Part shown: positions 8,106 through 16,511 of the stretch, one piece after another
How the letters are laid out: each line of letters starts with the position of its first letter
Position numbering within the stretch: position 1 is the first letter of the stretch
Assembly: GCF_000292525.1 (NCBI RefSeq)
Contig: NZ_AEYF01000045.1
Span: 434,001-498,000, forward strand
Source: Rhizobium sp. CCGE 510
GTDB lineage: Bacteria > Pseudomonadota > Alphaproteobacteria > Rhizobiales > Rhizobiaceae
Length of the DNA stretch: 64,000 bases
Direction of reading: 5' to 3'
Notes under the pieces: model-generated
Told to the model about the DNA's origin: nothing
Databases searched by the model: none
Seen by the model: the letters and a program-made list of their open reading frames with translations, nothing else
Position numbers and translations under genes: made by a program

Positions 8106-8765
8106 TCAGTCATCCATCCTGGCGTAACGTTCCTCGAGCCAGCGCAATCCCAGGACCGAGATCAGGCTGATGACGAGGAAAAATACCCCGACCAGCGTCA
8201 TCGGCTCGATGTAGCGGTAGTTGCTGTTGGCGATGCTCTTTGCCTGGTTCATCAGCTCGAGCACGGTGATCGCCGAAAGCAGCGGCGTCTCCTTGAACAT
8301 GGCGATGAAATAGTTGGCGAGCGCCGGGATCATCGGCGGGATCGCCTGCGGCAGGACCACGTGGATCCAGGCCTGGCGCGTCGTCAGATTGGTGGCCTTG
8401 GCCGCTTCCCATTGTCCGCGCGGCACATTCTCGATGCCGGCGCGATAGACCTCGGCGGTATAGGTCGCATAGTGAATGCCCATACCGATAACGCCGGCGA
8501 CCAGCGGCGCCAGCCGGATGCCGATATCCGGCAGCACATAGAAGATGAAGTAGAGCTGTACCAGCAGCGGCGTGCCGCGGATGAATTCCGAGACGAAGCC
8601 GACCATTCTGGAAATGCCGGCGACCGGCGATCGCCGGGCAATGGCGAGCGCCAGGCCGACCACCATGGCGACGGCAGCGCCGAGGATGGTCGCAAGAAGA
8701 GTGATCTTGAACCCTTCGAGCAAGGTCGGCATAATCTGCCAGACGAAGTCCCAATCCCATTCCAT
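8106..8765 (-). CDS. ehuD: Ectoine ABC transporter permease EhuD
   Basis: Polar-amino-acid-type (HisM/GlnP family) permease of 219 aa with about five membrane helices. It has the characteristic loop contacting the ATPase, EAAKATNLTTRQAWIHVVLP, and the start MEWDWDFVWQIMPTLLEGFK typical of this family. With EhuC it forms the channel for ectoine and hydroxyectoine delivered by EhuB and powered by EhuA. It starts four bases after ehuC ends and is followed after two bases by eutA. Confidence 0.92.
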   Translation of the reverse strand: MEWDWDFVWQIMPTLLEGFKITLLATILGAAVAMVVGLALAIARRSPVAGISRMVGFVSEFIRGTPLLVQLYFIFYVLPDIGIRLAPLVAGVIGMGIHYATYTAEVYRAGIENVPRGQWEAAKATNLTTRQAWIHVVLPQAIPPMIPALANYFIAMFKETPLLSAITVLELMNQAKSIANSNYRYIEPMTLVGVFFLVISLISVLGLRWLEERYARMDD

Positions 8766-8769
8766 CCGA

Positions 8770-9435
8770 TCAGGTCCTTATGCCGTCGACGCCACGCGCC
8801 ATCCGCCGCTCCAGCCAGCGCATCGTCGCGGAAATCGCCGAGGCCATGAGAAAATAGAGGAAGAGGATCGTGGCAAAAGGCACCAGCGTATTGCCGGTCT
8901 GTGCCCGCACCACCTGGGCCTGGAAGGTCATATCGGTCAATGAGATCAGCGACACGACGGCCGTGCCCTTCAGGAGCTCGATCGCATTGTTGCAGAAGGT
9001 CGGCAGCATCAGCGGCAGCGCCTGCGGCAGGATGACGTGACGCATGCGCTGATATCCCGACAGGTTGAGCGCAATGCAGGCTTCCGACTGTTCGCGCCCG
9101 ACGGCCTTGACGGCACCGCGCACCACTTCCGCGCCATAGGCGCCGACATTCAGCCCGAGGGCCAGCACCCCCGCCTGCAACGGCGTCAGGGTCAATCCCG
9201 CGAAGGGCAAAACGAAATAGACCCAGAAGAGCTGGACGAAGATCGAGGTGCCGCGGAAGAATTCGATATAGGCGGTTGCCAGAGCCCTGACGGCAAAGAA
9301 GCGCGACAGACGGCCGAGACCCGCCAGGAAGGCCATGACCAGCGCCAGCGCAGAACCCATGACCGTCAGCTGGAGCGTCACCAGGGCGCCCTCAAGGATC
9401 AGTGTCAGATAGCCGGACCATACCGACATCGGCAA
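8770..9435 (-). CDS. ehuC: Ectoine ABC transporter permease EhuC
   Basis: Second HisM-family permease, 221 aa, with several hydrophobic helices and the ATPase-coupling loop EACIALNLSGYQRMRHVILP. It pairs with EhuD as a heterodimer. It is separated from ehuB upstream by 173 bases containing a rhizobial palindromic repeat, the only substantial gap within the operon apart from the leader; that arrangement may set a different expression level for the binding protein than for the permeases. Confidence 0.92.
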   Translation of the reverse strand: MPMSVWSGYLTLILEGALVTLQLTVMGSALALVMAFLAGLGRLSRFFAVRALATAYIEFFRGTSIFVQLFWVYFVLPFAGLTLTPLQAGVLALGLNVGAYGAEVVRGAVKAVGREQSEACIALNLSGYQRMRHVILPQALPLMLPTFCNNAIELLKGTAVVSLISLTDMTFQAQVVRAQTGNTLVPFATILFLYFLMASAISATMRWLERRMARGVDGIRT

Positions 9436-9446
9436 CTCACTTCTTG

Positions 9447-9552
9447 GAGCATGTCGCGCAAAAGTGTGCAGCGGTTTTGCGATAATGACACGCGTAAAAA
9501 CAGGGAGCTAAAGCGCGAGGAGCGAATCTGAAAGATCGCGACGCGCTTTAGG
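9447..9552. repeat. RIME-like intergenic palindromic repeat
   Basis: Two adjacent dyads: CGCAAAA (9457-9463) with TTTTGCG (9475-9481), and perfect 10-bp arms CTAAAGCGCG (9508-9517) with CGCGCTTTAG (9542-9551). The layout and wording (GCATGTCGCGCAAAAGTGTG and AGCGAATCTGAAAGATCGCG segments) match what I know of the common rhizobial intergenic mosaic repeats; the family name is from memory. It sits between ehuB and ehuC, where its hairpins would be transcribed in the operon mRNA and could protect the 3' end of the ehuB message. Confidence 0.75.
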
Positions 9553-9608
9553 AGATCATTTCGGGACAATCCGACCATGCCCATGGCACGGCCGGCTGTC
9601 TGCCTCGA

Positions 9609-10457
9609 TTACTTCGCCGCGGCGCAGAGCTTGTCGCGGCTGGTCGACATCGCCGCCTTGGCCGAGAAGCCGTAGGGCTCGATGATCTTGGCGAATTCGC
9701 CCGATTCCTTCAGCTTTTTCAGCTCGACGTCGAAGGCGTCGCGCAGTGCGACGTCCTGCTTGCGGAAGGCGGCGCCATCGCAATAGACCGGCGCATTGAC
9801 GACGGGAGCGACGGTCTCGAGATTGGGATCGTTCGCCTTGACCATCAGCTCGTGGATCGACAGAACCGGGAGAGAGTAGACGTCGATGCGGCCGTCCTGC
9901 AGCATCTTGATGCCGCTCTGGCCATCCGGGACGACGATGACACGGTCGCGCGGCACGCCGGCCTCGAGCGCCAGCTTCTCCTCGGTGCCGCCGCCCGGCG
10001 CGCCGATCTTGGCGTCCGGATTGTCGGCGATATCCTTGTAGCTCCTCAGCTTCAGCGGGTTGCCCTTCTTCAGAGCGAAAGCCTCGGCGTCGCAGAGGAT
10101 CGGTTCGGAATAGGCAACGGCATTGCAACGCTCGGGTTTCATGAACAGGCCCGCGGTAATGGCGTCATGACGGCCGGCCTGCAGGCCGGGGATCATCGCG
10201 CCATATTCCGAGATCGAAGCGACCACCTCCTTGACGCCGAGCTTTTCGAAGATCGCGCGCGCCACATCGGGCGCGGCGCCCGAGACCTTGCCATCGGCGC
10301 CGACGGCCGTGAACGGCGGCTCGTTGGCGATGGCGATACGGGCAAAGCCCTGCTCTTTCAGCTGCTCGAGCTTGTCATCGGCTGCGGATGCCGGGACGGC
10401 GGCCGCGGCCAGAAGCACCGACAGACCGGCGGCGCTCAAAAGATATCCTGCTTTCAT
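9609..10457 (-). CDS. ehuB: Ectoine/hydroxyectoine-binding protein EhuB
   Basis: Periplasmic family-3 solute-binding protein of 282 aa. I chose the ATG at 10457 because GAGGAG lies ten bases upstream; a TTG three codons earlier would sit directly on it. A signal peptide is clear (KAGYLLSAAGLSVLLAAAAV, cleavage after a PASA-type motif). The mature part shows the family-3 pattern FARIAIANEPPFTAVGADGK, with APDVARAIFEKLG soon after. Ectoine specificity rests on the surrounding ehu-eut operon, not on a residue I can prove. It follows ehuA by 56 bases. Confidence 0.92.
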   Translation of the reverse strand: MKAGYLLSAAGLSVLLAAAAVPASAADDKLEQLKEQGFARIAIANEPPFTAVGADGKVSGAAPDVARAIFEKLGVKEVVASISEYGAMIPGLQAGRHDAITAGLFMKPERCNAVAYSEPILCDAEAFALKKGNPLKLRSYKDIADNPDAKIGAPGGGTEEKLALEAGVPRDRVIVVPDGQSGIKMLQDGRIDVYSLPVLSIHELMVKANDPNLETVAPVVNAPVYCDGAAFRKQDVALRDAFDVELKKLKESGEFAKIIEPYGFSAKAAMSTSRDKLCAAAK

Positions 10458-10513
10458 CGTTCCCAACTCCTCTGGCTTTCTTTGAGTTTGTTCTTTGCGG
10501 ACATTGCCTGAGG

Positions 10514-11299
10514 TCAGACGCGGTGCCCCGCCGCTATGATCTTGCGCAGGAAGGTCTGCGTTCTCTCCTGCGTCGGATTGCGAAAGATGTCGCTCGGCTT
10601 GCCTTCTTCAACGATCTTGCCGCGATCGAAGAACAGCACGCGGTCGGCAAAATCATGGGCGAAACCCATTTCATGGGTGACGAGGAGCATGGTCATGTCG
10701 GTCTCGGACGCCAGCTTCCGCATCACGTTCAACACCTCTTCGACCAGTTCCGGGTCAAGTGCCGAGGTCACCTCGTCAAACAGCATGATCTTCGGCGACA
10801 GCGCCAGCGCCCGGGCAATGGCGACGCGCTGCTTCTGCCCGCCGGAAAGCTGCGCCGGGACACTTTTCGCCTTGTCGGCAAGGCCGACCATGTCGAGAAG
10901 CTCCATTGCCCGCTTTTCGGCCTGCGGCCGCTTGATGCCCTTCGTCAGCATCGGCGCCAACGTCACATTGTCGAGCACGCATTTGTGCGGAAAGAGATTG
11001 AAGTGCTGAAAGACCATGCCGATCTTTTCGCGCATGTGGTGCAGGTGCCGCTCATTGGCTGCTACCAGCCCGTTGCTCTCAGGCATGTGGTAGAGCTGTT
11101 CGCCATCGACCTCGATATGGCCGCCGCTGATCGTCTCCAACGTCATCAGAATGCGCAGGATCGTCGTCTTGCCGGAGCCGGACGGCCCGATCAGAGCCAG
11201 CTTCTCGCCCGGCATGACATTCATCGACAGGCCGTCGAGCACGGTCAGCGGGCCGTATCTCTTGACGATGTTGTCGATGCGGATGATGGGCTGAAGCAT
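10514..11299 (-). CDS. ehuA: Ectoine ABC transporter ATPase EhuA
   Basis: Amino-acid-type ABC ATPase of 261 aa, the cytoplasmic motor for EhuCD. Walker A is GPSGSGKTTILR, the signature is LSGGQKQRVAIARAL, Walker B is IMLFDEVTSALDPELV and the switch histidine is in LLVTHEMGFAHDF. The start ATG (MLQPIIRIDNIVKRYG) is preceded by AGGGAGAG, and an ATG nine codons in is less likely. First gene of the ehuABCD-eutABCDE operon; the upstream 121 bases to enuR carry two direct repeats that may be the EnuR operator. Confidence 0.94.
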   Translation of the reverse strand: MLQPIIRIDNIVKRYGPLTVLDGLSMNVMPGEKLALIGPSGSGKTTILRILMTLETISGGHIEVDGEQLYHMPESNGLVAANERHLHHMREKIGMVFQHFNLFPHKCVLDNVTLAPMLTKGIKRPQAEKRAMELLDMVGLADKAKSVPAQLSGGQKQRVAIARALALSPKIMLFDEVTSALDPELVEEVLNVMRKLASETDMTMLLVTHEMGFAHDFADRVLFFDRGKIVEEGKPSDIFRNPTQERTQTFLRKIIAAGHRV

Positions 11300-11350
11300 T
11301 CATGTCTCTCCCTGTTGAGACAAGCAATGCCCTAACGATGACGGCCGATC

Positions 11351-11388
11351 AAAATCATGTCAATTCGTAAAATAATATCATGACAATT
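11351..11388 (-). promoter_or_regulatory. Direct repeats in the ehuA promoter, candidate EnuR operator
   Basis: On the plus strand AAAATCATGTCAATT (11351-11365) and AATATCATGACAATT (11374-11388) share 13 of 15 bases and lie 23 bp apart start to start, about two helical turns. On the minus strand each contains a TTGACA- or TTGTCA-like hexamer, so they overlap likely promoter sequence. MocR/GabR-type regulators are known to bind direct repeats. The related segment CAATTGACAATG occurs between enuR and asnC. Confidence 0.5.
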
Positions 11389-11420
11389 ATTCTGCGCGTG
11401 CCCAAACCCATGGCAGCGCA

Positions 11421-12806
11421 TCAAATCGCAAGCAGTAGCTCTTGCGGATTTCCCTGCGCCAGTGAGGCGACGATACCAAGCCCGGTTCGCAATTCGTCTT
11501 CCGTCGTCGAACCAAGCGAAATGCGCACGGCCGGCGTCCAGCCCTGGTCGGCGGTGCGGAACGATTTGCCGGGCGCGATCGCTACGCCGCGCAGCCTTGC
11601 CTGCGAGACGAACCCGTCTTCCTCATGGTTGCCGGAGAGCGGCAGCCAAACGTGCAGGCTTTGCGGATGCGCCCGGTAGGGCAGTCCGGCCAGCATCTCA
11701 GCTGCAATCGCATGGCGGCTCGCAAGGGCGCGGCGCTGCCAATTGACGAGTTCCATCGCGGTGCCGTCGCTGACCCAGCGGGTGGCAATCTCGGCCATGG
11801 CAGGTGTCGCCATCCAGCTGGAAACGAGATGCCGGTTGGCGACGGCGGCGACATAACGATCGGGTGCGACAAGGTAGCCGATCCGCAGCCCCGGCACGGT
11901 GATCTTGGTGAAGCTGGTGACGTAGAGCGTCCGCTCCGGCGCAAACGCCGCCATCGGCGGCGCGCGGTTCTCGACCATCGGCCCGAGAATGTCGTTTTCG
12001 ATGATCGCAATGTCATGCTTGGCAGCCACCGCGGCCAGTGCCTGCCGGCGCTCCGCGCTCATCAGCGCCGCCATCGGATTGATCACCGAGGGCTGCAGGA
12101 AAACTGCCCGGATCGGCCCTGTACGGCAGGCTTCATCAAGCGCCTCCGGGATCATGCCTTCCTCGTCGATCGCAAGTCCTTCCAAATGCAAGCCGAGATA
12201 GCCGCAAAGCGGCACGAGCGTATGGTGGCTGATTGCCTCGGTCGCAATGGTCGAGCCGGGCGGCGCGACGCTCATCAGCGCCACCGTCATGCCCGAGGTC
12301 GCGCCGTTCGTCACGCTGATATTCAGCGGCGATACCTCCAGTCCGCAGCGCGCCAGCCATTCGGTGGCTACAGCACGGTGGCGCGGAAAGACCATGTTCG
12401 GCCGGAACGACAGGGCCGAGCTGGAAGGCAGGTTTTCCGAAAGCCAGCCGAAGGCCTGGCGCAGCCTTTCCAGATGGATCTGCTCGCAGACCGGCTTCAG
12501 GATCGACAGATCGATCACCTCGCCCAGCCGCTCCGGCAGATAAGGCGGCTCCAGTTCGCGCGGTCTGGTCTGGACGAAGCTGCCGCGTCCGATCTCGCCG
12601 GAGATCAGCCCCCGACGGCTGAGCTCGTCATAGGCGCGGCTGACCGTCTGCACCGAAAGATCCAGGTCGTCCGCCAGCTTGCGGTGCGGCGGCAATTGCG
12701 TGCCGTCGGAGAGCTTGCCGTCGGTGATCGCGTTGGCGATCTGCTCGGCGAGCGAGAGATAGGCCGGCCGGCGGAGTTGCGAGGGATCGGGGCGCCACTT
12801 TGTCAT
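11421..12806 (-). CDS. enuR: MocR/GabR-type regulator of ectoine catabolism EnuR
   Basis: Transcription factor of 461 aa with an N-terminal GntR winged helix (about residues 1-80; SVQTVSRAYDELSRRGLIS is the recognition region) joined to a fold-type I aminotransferase-like domain. The PLP lysine is in YVTSFTKITVPGLRIGYL, residue 301 from the chosen ATG (MTKWRPDPSQL); the longer frame starting 14 codons earlier adds no family-like residues. In the characterised Ruegeria protein PLP is bound at Lys302, and the ectoine breakdown intermediates N-alpha-acetyl-diaminobutyrate and diaminobutyrate act as inducers. It is transcribed toward ehuA and diverges from the asnC operon, so it probably controls both. 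Confidence 0.93.
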   Translation of the reverse strand: MTKWRPDPSQLRRPAYLSLAEQIANAITDGKLSDGTQLPPHRKLADDLDLSVQTVSRAYDELSRRGLISGEIGRGSFVQTRPRELEPPYLPERLGEVIDLSILKPVCEQIHLERLRQAFGWLSENLPSSSALSFRPNMVFPRHRAVATEWLARCGLEVSPLNISVTNGATSGMTVALMSVAPPGSTIATEAISHHTLVPLCGYLGLHLEGLAIDEEGMIPEALDEACRTGPIRAVFLQPSVINPMAALMSAERRQALAAVAAKHDIAIIENDILGPMVENRAPPMAAFAPERTLYVTSFTKITVPGLRIGYLVAPDRYVAAVANRHLVSSWMATPAMAEIATRWVSDGTAMELVNWQRRALASRHAIAAEMLAGLPYRAHPQSLHVWLPLSGNHEEDGFVSQARLRGVAIAPGKSFRTADQGWTPAVRISLGSTTEDELRTGLGIVASLAQGNPQELLLAI

Positions 12807-12837
12807 GATTTCAACACTGCTGAAAATCAGTTCAATT

Positions 12838-12865
12838 GACAATGCCAAAATGCGCTTCCATTGTC
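12838..12865. promoter_or_regulatory. Dyad in the enuR-asnC divergent promoter region
   Basis: GACAATG (12838-12844) and CATTGTC (12859-12865) form a perfect 7-bp inverted repeat with a 14-bp spacer, midway between the two divergent starts. The left arm extends to CAATTGACAATG, resembling the direct repeats before ehuA. A short CTTTC-TAAA-GAAAG dyad overlaps the asnC ribosome binding region and could be an autoregulatory Lrp-type site. Binding is inferred. Confidence 0.4.
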
Positions 12866-12907
12866 TTTTCGCTGCGTTTGAAATGATTTCTTTCTAAAGA
12901 AAGCACC

Positions 12908-13405
12908 ATGAAGCTCGACGCCATCGACTTGCGCATTCTCGACGCCGTCCAGCGCGACGGCCGCATCACCAAGCTGGCGCTGGCCGAAAAGGCCGGCCTG
13001 TCGCCGACGCCGTGCTGGATGCGGCTGCGCAAGCTCGAAAAGGCAGGCATCATCACCGGCTACCATGCCCGCGTCGCGCCACGGCGCATCGCCCCGGTCG
13101 CCAGCGTGATGATGGAGGTGACGCTCGCCAACCATCGTCAGGCGGATTTCGAACGCTTCGAGCGCGCCGTCGCCGCAATCGCGGAGATCGTCGCCTGCTG
13201 GTCGGTCGGCGGTGGCGTCGATTATATCCTGAAAATCATCGCGCCCGATATCGACGCCTATCAGCGGCTAGTCGACGGGCTTCTCGACCGCGAACTCGGC
13301 ATCGACCGCTACTTCACCTACATCGTCACCAAGACGGTGAAGGACGAAACAGTGCTTCCGGTCGCTTCCTTCGCCGCATCCGGCGAGGACCAGAGCGCGT
13401 CGTAG
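12908..13405 (+). CDS. doeX: Lrp/AsnC-family regulator (DoeX type)
   Basis: Feast/famine regulator of 165 aa: N-terminal helix-turn-helix (LDAVQRDGRITKLALAEKAG, then SPTPCWMRLRKLEKAGIITG) and a C-terminal RAM/ligand domain (VASVMMEVTLANHRQADFER, then ACWSVGGGVDYILKI). AsnC/DoeX genes are a standard part of ectoine catabolic clusters and regulate them together with EnuR. It is the first gene of the plus-strand operon, 120 bases ahead of the dehydrogenase gene, and diverges from enuR. Confidence 0.92.
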   Translation: MKLDAIDLRILDAVQRDGRITKLALAEKAGLSPTPCWMRLRKLEKAGIITGYHARVAPRRIAPVASVMMEVTLANHRQADFERFERAVAAIAEIVACWSVGGGVDYILKIIAPDIDAYQRLVDGLLDRELGIDRYFTYIVTKTVKDETVLPVASFAASGEDQSAS

Positions 13406-13525
13406 ACAATCTCTCTATCCGGCGGCCGTGCTTTAGACCGTTTCTCTCTTTTCGCCATCGCCAAAGGACAATCTCTCGCCCGCTCCTGTGGAAGACTTTA
13501 CGTCACCGCCACGAGGAGATTGGAC

Positions 13526-15022
13526 ATGACCGCCGTTTTTGCCCGCCCCGCCTATCACGACGCGCTGTCGCAACTTTCCGACCGCCATCTCCTGCGTGAT
13601 CTCGCCTATGTCGGCGGCCGCTGGATCGCGGGCAAAACCGGCGAAAGTTTCGAGGTTACCGATCCCGCCTCCTCGGCGACGCTGGCTTGGGTTGCAAGCC
13701 TTGGCACGGACGAGACGGAGGCGGCGATCGATGCCGCGTCAGAGGCTCTTGCCGGCTGGCGCGCCATGCTGCCGCAGAACCGGGCGGTGATCCTGCGGAA
13801 GTGGCACGAACTGATGCTCGCGGCCAAGGAGGATCTGGCGCTGATCATGACGCTCGAACAGGGCAAGCCGCTGGCGGAATCGCGCGGAGAGATCGATTAT
13901 GCCGCCTCCTTCGTCGAATGGTATGCCGAGGAAGGCAAGCGGGTGAACGCCGAAAACGTCACCAGCCATTTGCCCGGCACCGAAATGATCGTCCGGCGCG
14001 AGGCGCTCGGCGTCGTCGGTATCGTCACGCCCTGGAATTTCCCCGTTGCGATGATCACCCGAAAGGCTGCCGCGGCACTTGCCGCCGGCTGCACGGTTGT
14101 CGCCCACCCCTCTTCCGAGACACCGCTTTCGGCGCTTGCTCTTGCCGAGCTTGGCGAACGGGCCGGCATTCCGGCCGGCGTCTTCAACGTCGTCACGGGC
14201 AATGCCGCGAGGATCGTCGGACGCCTGTGTACCGACACCCGCCTGCGTGCCATCAGCTTCACCGGCTCGACCGGGATCGGGCGGCTGATCGCTGCCCAAT
14301 GCGCGCCGACCCTGAAGCGGCTGGTGATGGAACTCGGCGGCCACGCTCCGCTGATCGTCTTCGATGACGCCGATATCGCCAAGGCGGTCGAGATCGCCAT
14401 CGACGCCAAGTTTGCCACATCGGGCCAGGATTGCCTTGCCGCCAACCGTATCTTCGTCCAGCGGCGGATCGCTGACGACTTCGCCAAAGCCTTTGCCGCC
14501 CGCATCGCAAAGCTCAAGGTCGGCGCCGGGCTCGAGGATGGCGCCGAGATCGGGCCGCTGATGCATGAGCGCGCCGTCGCCAAGGTCGAAGAGCAGGTCT
14601 CCGACGCGCTGGCGCGCGGCGCCCGGCTCGTCACCGGCGGCCGGCGCCACAAGGCCGGCCGGCTTTTCTATGAGCCGACGCTTTTGACGGATGTGCCGGC
14701 GAATGCACTGATCATGCGCGAGGAAACCTTCGGGCCTGTGGCGGCCGTGATCACTTTCGACACCGAAGACGAGGTCATCGCCCGCGCCAACGATACCGAA
14801 TACGGCCTCGTCGCCTATATCGTCACGGAGAACGGCGCCCGCCAGATGCGCCTCGGGCGCGCACTGGAATATGGCATGGTGGCAGTCAACCGCGTGAAGA
14901 TCACCGGCGGCCCCATACCCTTCGGCGGCTGGAAGCAGTCCGGCCTCGGCCGCGAGGGTTCCCGCCATGGGCTCGAAGCCTTCACCGAGCTTAAATATCT
15001 CTGCATCGACACGGCGGGCTAA
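13526..15022 (+). CDS. doeC: Aspartate-semialdehyde/succinate-semialdehyde-type dehydrogenase (Ssd/DoeC)
   Basis: NAD(P)-dependent aldehyde dehydrogenase of 498 aa; in this pathway it is expected to oxidise L-aspartate 4-semialdehyde to aspartate. ALDH motifs are VTPWNFPVAMITRKAAAALA, SFTGSTGIGRLIA (cofactor loop), MELGGHAPLIVFDDAD with the catalytic glutamate and SGQDCLAANRIFVQ with the catalytic cysteine. I chose the ATG seven bases after AGGAG; a TTG two codons earlier is in frame. Substrate is inferred from the doeD gene downstream; the family also contains succinate-semialdehyde dehydrogenases. Confidence 0.92.
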   Translation: MTAVFARPAYHDALSQLSDRHLLRDLAYVGGRWIAGKTGESFEVTDPASSATLAWVASLGTDETEAAIDAASEALAGWRAMLPQNRAVILRKWHELMLAAKEDLALIMTLEQGKPLAESRGEIDYAASFVEWYAEEGKRVNAENVTSHLPGTEMIVRREALGVVGIVTPWNFPVAMITRKAAAALAAGCTVVAHPSSETPLSALALAELGERAGIPAGVFNVVTGNAARIVGRLCTDTRLRAISFTGSTGIGRLIAAQCAPTLKRLVMELGGHAPLIVFDDADIAKAVEIAIDAKFATSGQDCLAANRIFVQRRIADDFAKAFAARIAKLKVGAGLEDGAEIGPLMHERAVAKVEEQVSDALARGARLVTGGRRHKAGRLFYEPTLLTDVPANALIMREETFGPVAAVITFDTEDEVIARANDTEYGLVAYIVTENGARQMRLGRALEYGMVAVNRVKITGGPIPFGGWKQSGLGREGSRHGLEAFTELKYLCIDTAG

Positions 15023-15117
15023 AGCTCTTTGTTTTTATGCATATCGTTGTCCCGGAACCGCTGCACACTTCCGAGCGACATGCATCAAGCCGCTCCATCT
15101 CAAGAAGAGGACACAAC

Positions 15118-16497
15118 ATGTTCGAGAAAAGCAACGAACTCACCGCCTGGGACCGCGATCACTTCTTCCATCCCTCGACGCATATGGGCATGCATGCGCG
15201 CGGCGAGACGCCGACGCGCGTCGTCGCCGGCGGCGAAGGCGTTTACATCACCGACACGACGGGACGCAAAAGTCTCGACGCCTTCGCCGGCCTCTATTGC
15301 GTCAATGTCGGCTATGGCCGCCAGAAGATCGCCGACGCGATCGCCGAACAGGCAAAGAACCTTGCCTATTACCATGCCTATGTCGGCCACGGCACCGAGG
15401 CCTCGATTACGCTGTCGAAGATGATTATCGACCGCGCCCCCGATAGCATGAGCCGCGTCTATTTCGGTCTCTCAGGTTCCGATGCCAACGAAACGAACAT
15501 CAAGCTTATCTGGTATTACAACAACATCCTCGGCCGGCCCGACAAGAAGAAGATCATCTCGCGCTGGCGCGGTTATCACGGCTCCGGCGTCATGACCGGC
15601 AGCCTCACCGGCCTGGCACTCTTCCACAATGCCTTCGACTTGCCGCGCGCACCGGTGCTGCATACCGAAGCACCCTATTACTTCCGCCGCCCCGACCGGT
15701 CGATGGACGAGGAGCAGTTCTCGCAATATTGCGCTGACAAACTCGAGGAGATGATCCTCGCCGAAGGCCCCGACACGGTGGCCGCCTTCATCGGCGAACC
15801 CATCCTCGGCACCGGCGGCATCGTGCCGCCGCCGAAGAGCTATTGGCAGAAGATCCACGCGGTACTCGACAAATATGACATCCTGCTCGTCGCCGACGAA
15901 GTCGTCACCGGCTTCGGCCGTCTCGGCACGATGTTCGGCTCGGATCATTACAGCATGAAGCCGGACCTGATCACCATCGCCAAGGGACTGACCTCGGCCT
16001 ACGCTCCCCTCTCCGGCACGATCGTTTCGGAGAAGATGTGGCAGGTGCTGGTGCAGGGGTCCGACGAGTTGGGGGCGATCGGTCACGGCTGGACCTATTC
16101 CGCCCATCCGATCTGCGCTGCTGCAGGCATTGCCAATCTCGAACTGATCGACGAGCTCGGCATCGTCGAGAATGCCGGCACGACCGGCGCCTATTTCCGC
16201 TCGGAACTGGCAAAAGCGGTGGGCAACCACCGCAACGTCGGCGATGTCCGTGGCGACGGCCTGATGGCGGCGGTCGAATTCGTCGAGGACAGGGACGACC
16301 GCAAACTCTTCGATGCCGGCCGCAAGATCGGCCCGCAGGTCGCCACTGCTCTTCTCGAACGCGGCGTCATCGGCCGCGCTATGCCGCAGGGCGATATCCT
16401 CGGCTTTGCCCCGCCGCTCTGCCTGACACGCGAGGAGGCCGACATCGTGGTGAAGGCGGCTGCGGACGCCATCGACACCGTCTTCAAGAACATCTGA
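15118..16497 (+). CDS. doeD: Diaminobutyrate transaminase (Atf/DoeD)
   Basis: Class III PLP aminotransferase of 459 aa, expected to convert L-2,4-diaminobutyrate to aspartate semialdehyde. Motifs are GLSGSDANETNIKLIWYYNN, RWRGYHGSGVMTGSLTG, LLVADEVVTGFGRLGTMFGS with the cofactor aspartate and ITIAKGLTSAYAPLSG with the PLP lysine. The ATG at 15118 has AAGAGG upstream; the longer frame adds unrelated residues. It follows doeC by 95 bases and precedes the alcohol-dehydrogenase-like gene by 14. Confidence 0.92.
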   Translation: MFEKSNELTAWDRDHFFHPSTHMGMHARGETPTRVVAGGEGVYITDTTGRKSLDAFAGLYCVNVGYGRQKIADAIAEQAKNLAYYHAYVGHGTEASITLSKMIIDRAPDSMSRVYFGLSGSDANETNIKLIWYYNNILGRPDKKKIISRWRGYHGSGVMTGSLTGLALFHNAFDLPRAPVLHTEAPYYFRRPDRSMDEEQFSQYCADKLEEMILAEGPDTVAAFIGEPILGTGGIVPPPKSYWQKIHAVLDKYDILLVADEVVTGFGRLGTMFGSDHYSMKPDLITIAKGLTSAYAPLSGTIVSEKMWQVLVQGSDELGAIGHGWTYSAHPICAAAGIANLELIDELGIVENAGTTGAYFRSELAKAVGNHRNVGDVRGDGLMAAVEFVEDRDDRKLFDAGRKIGPQVATALLERGVIGRAMPQGDILGFAPPLCLTREEADIVVKAAADAIDTVFKNI

Positions 16498-16511
16498 GGG
16501 AGACGTTCAAC

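Noticed and set aside
11625..12839. 404-codon plus-strand frame opposite enuR
   Set aside because: Arg/His/Gly-rich shadow; enuR carries a clear helix-turn-helix and PLP lysine.
13739..14968. 409-codon minus-strand frame over the aldehyde dehydrogenase gene
   Set aside because: Shadow frame in GC-rich DNA; the plus-strand ALDH motifs are unmistakable.
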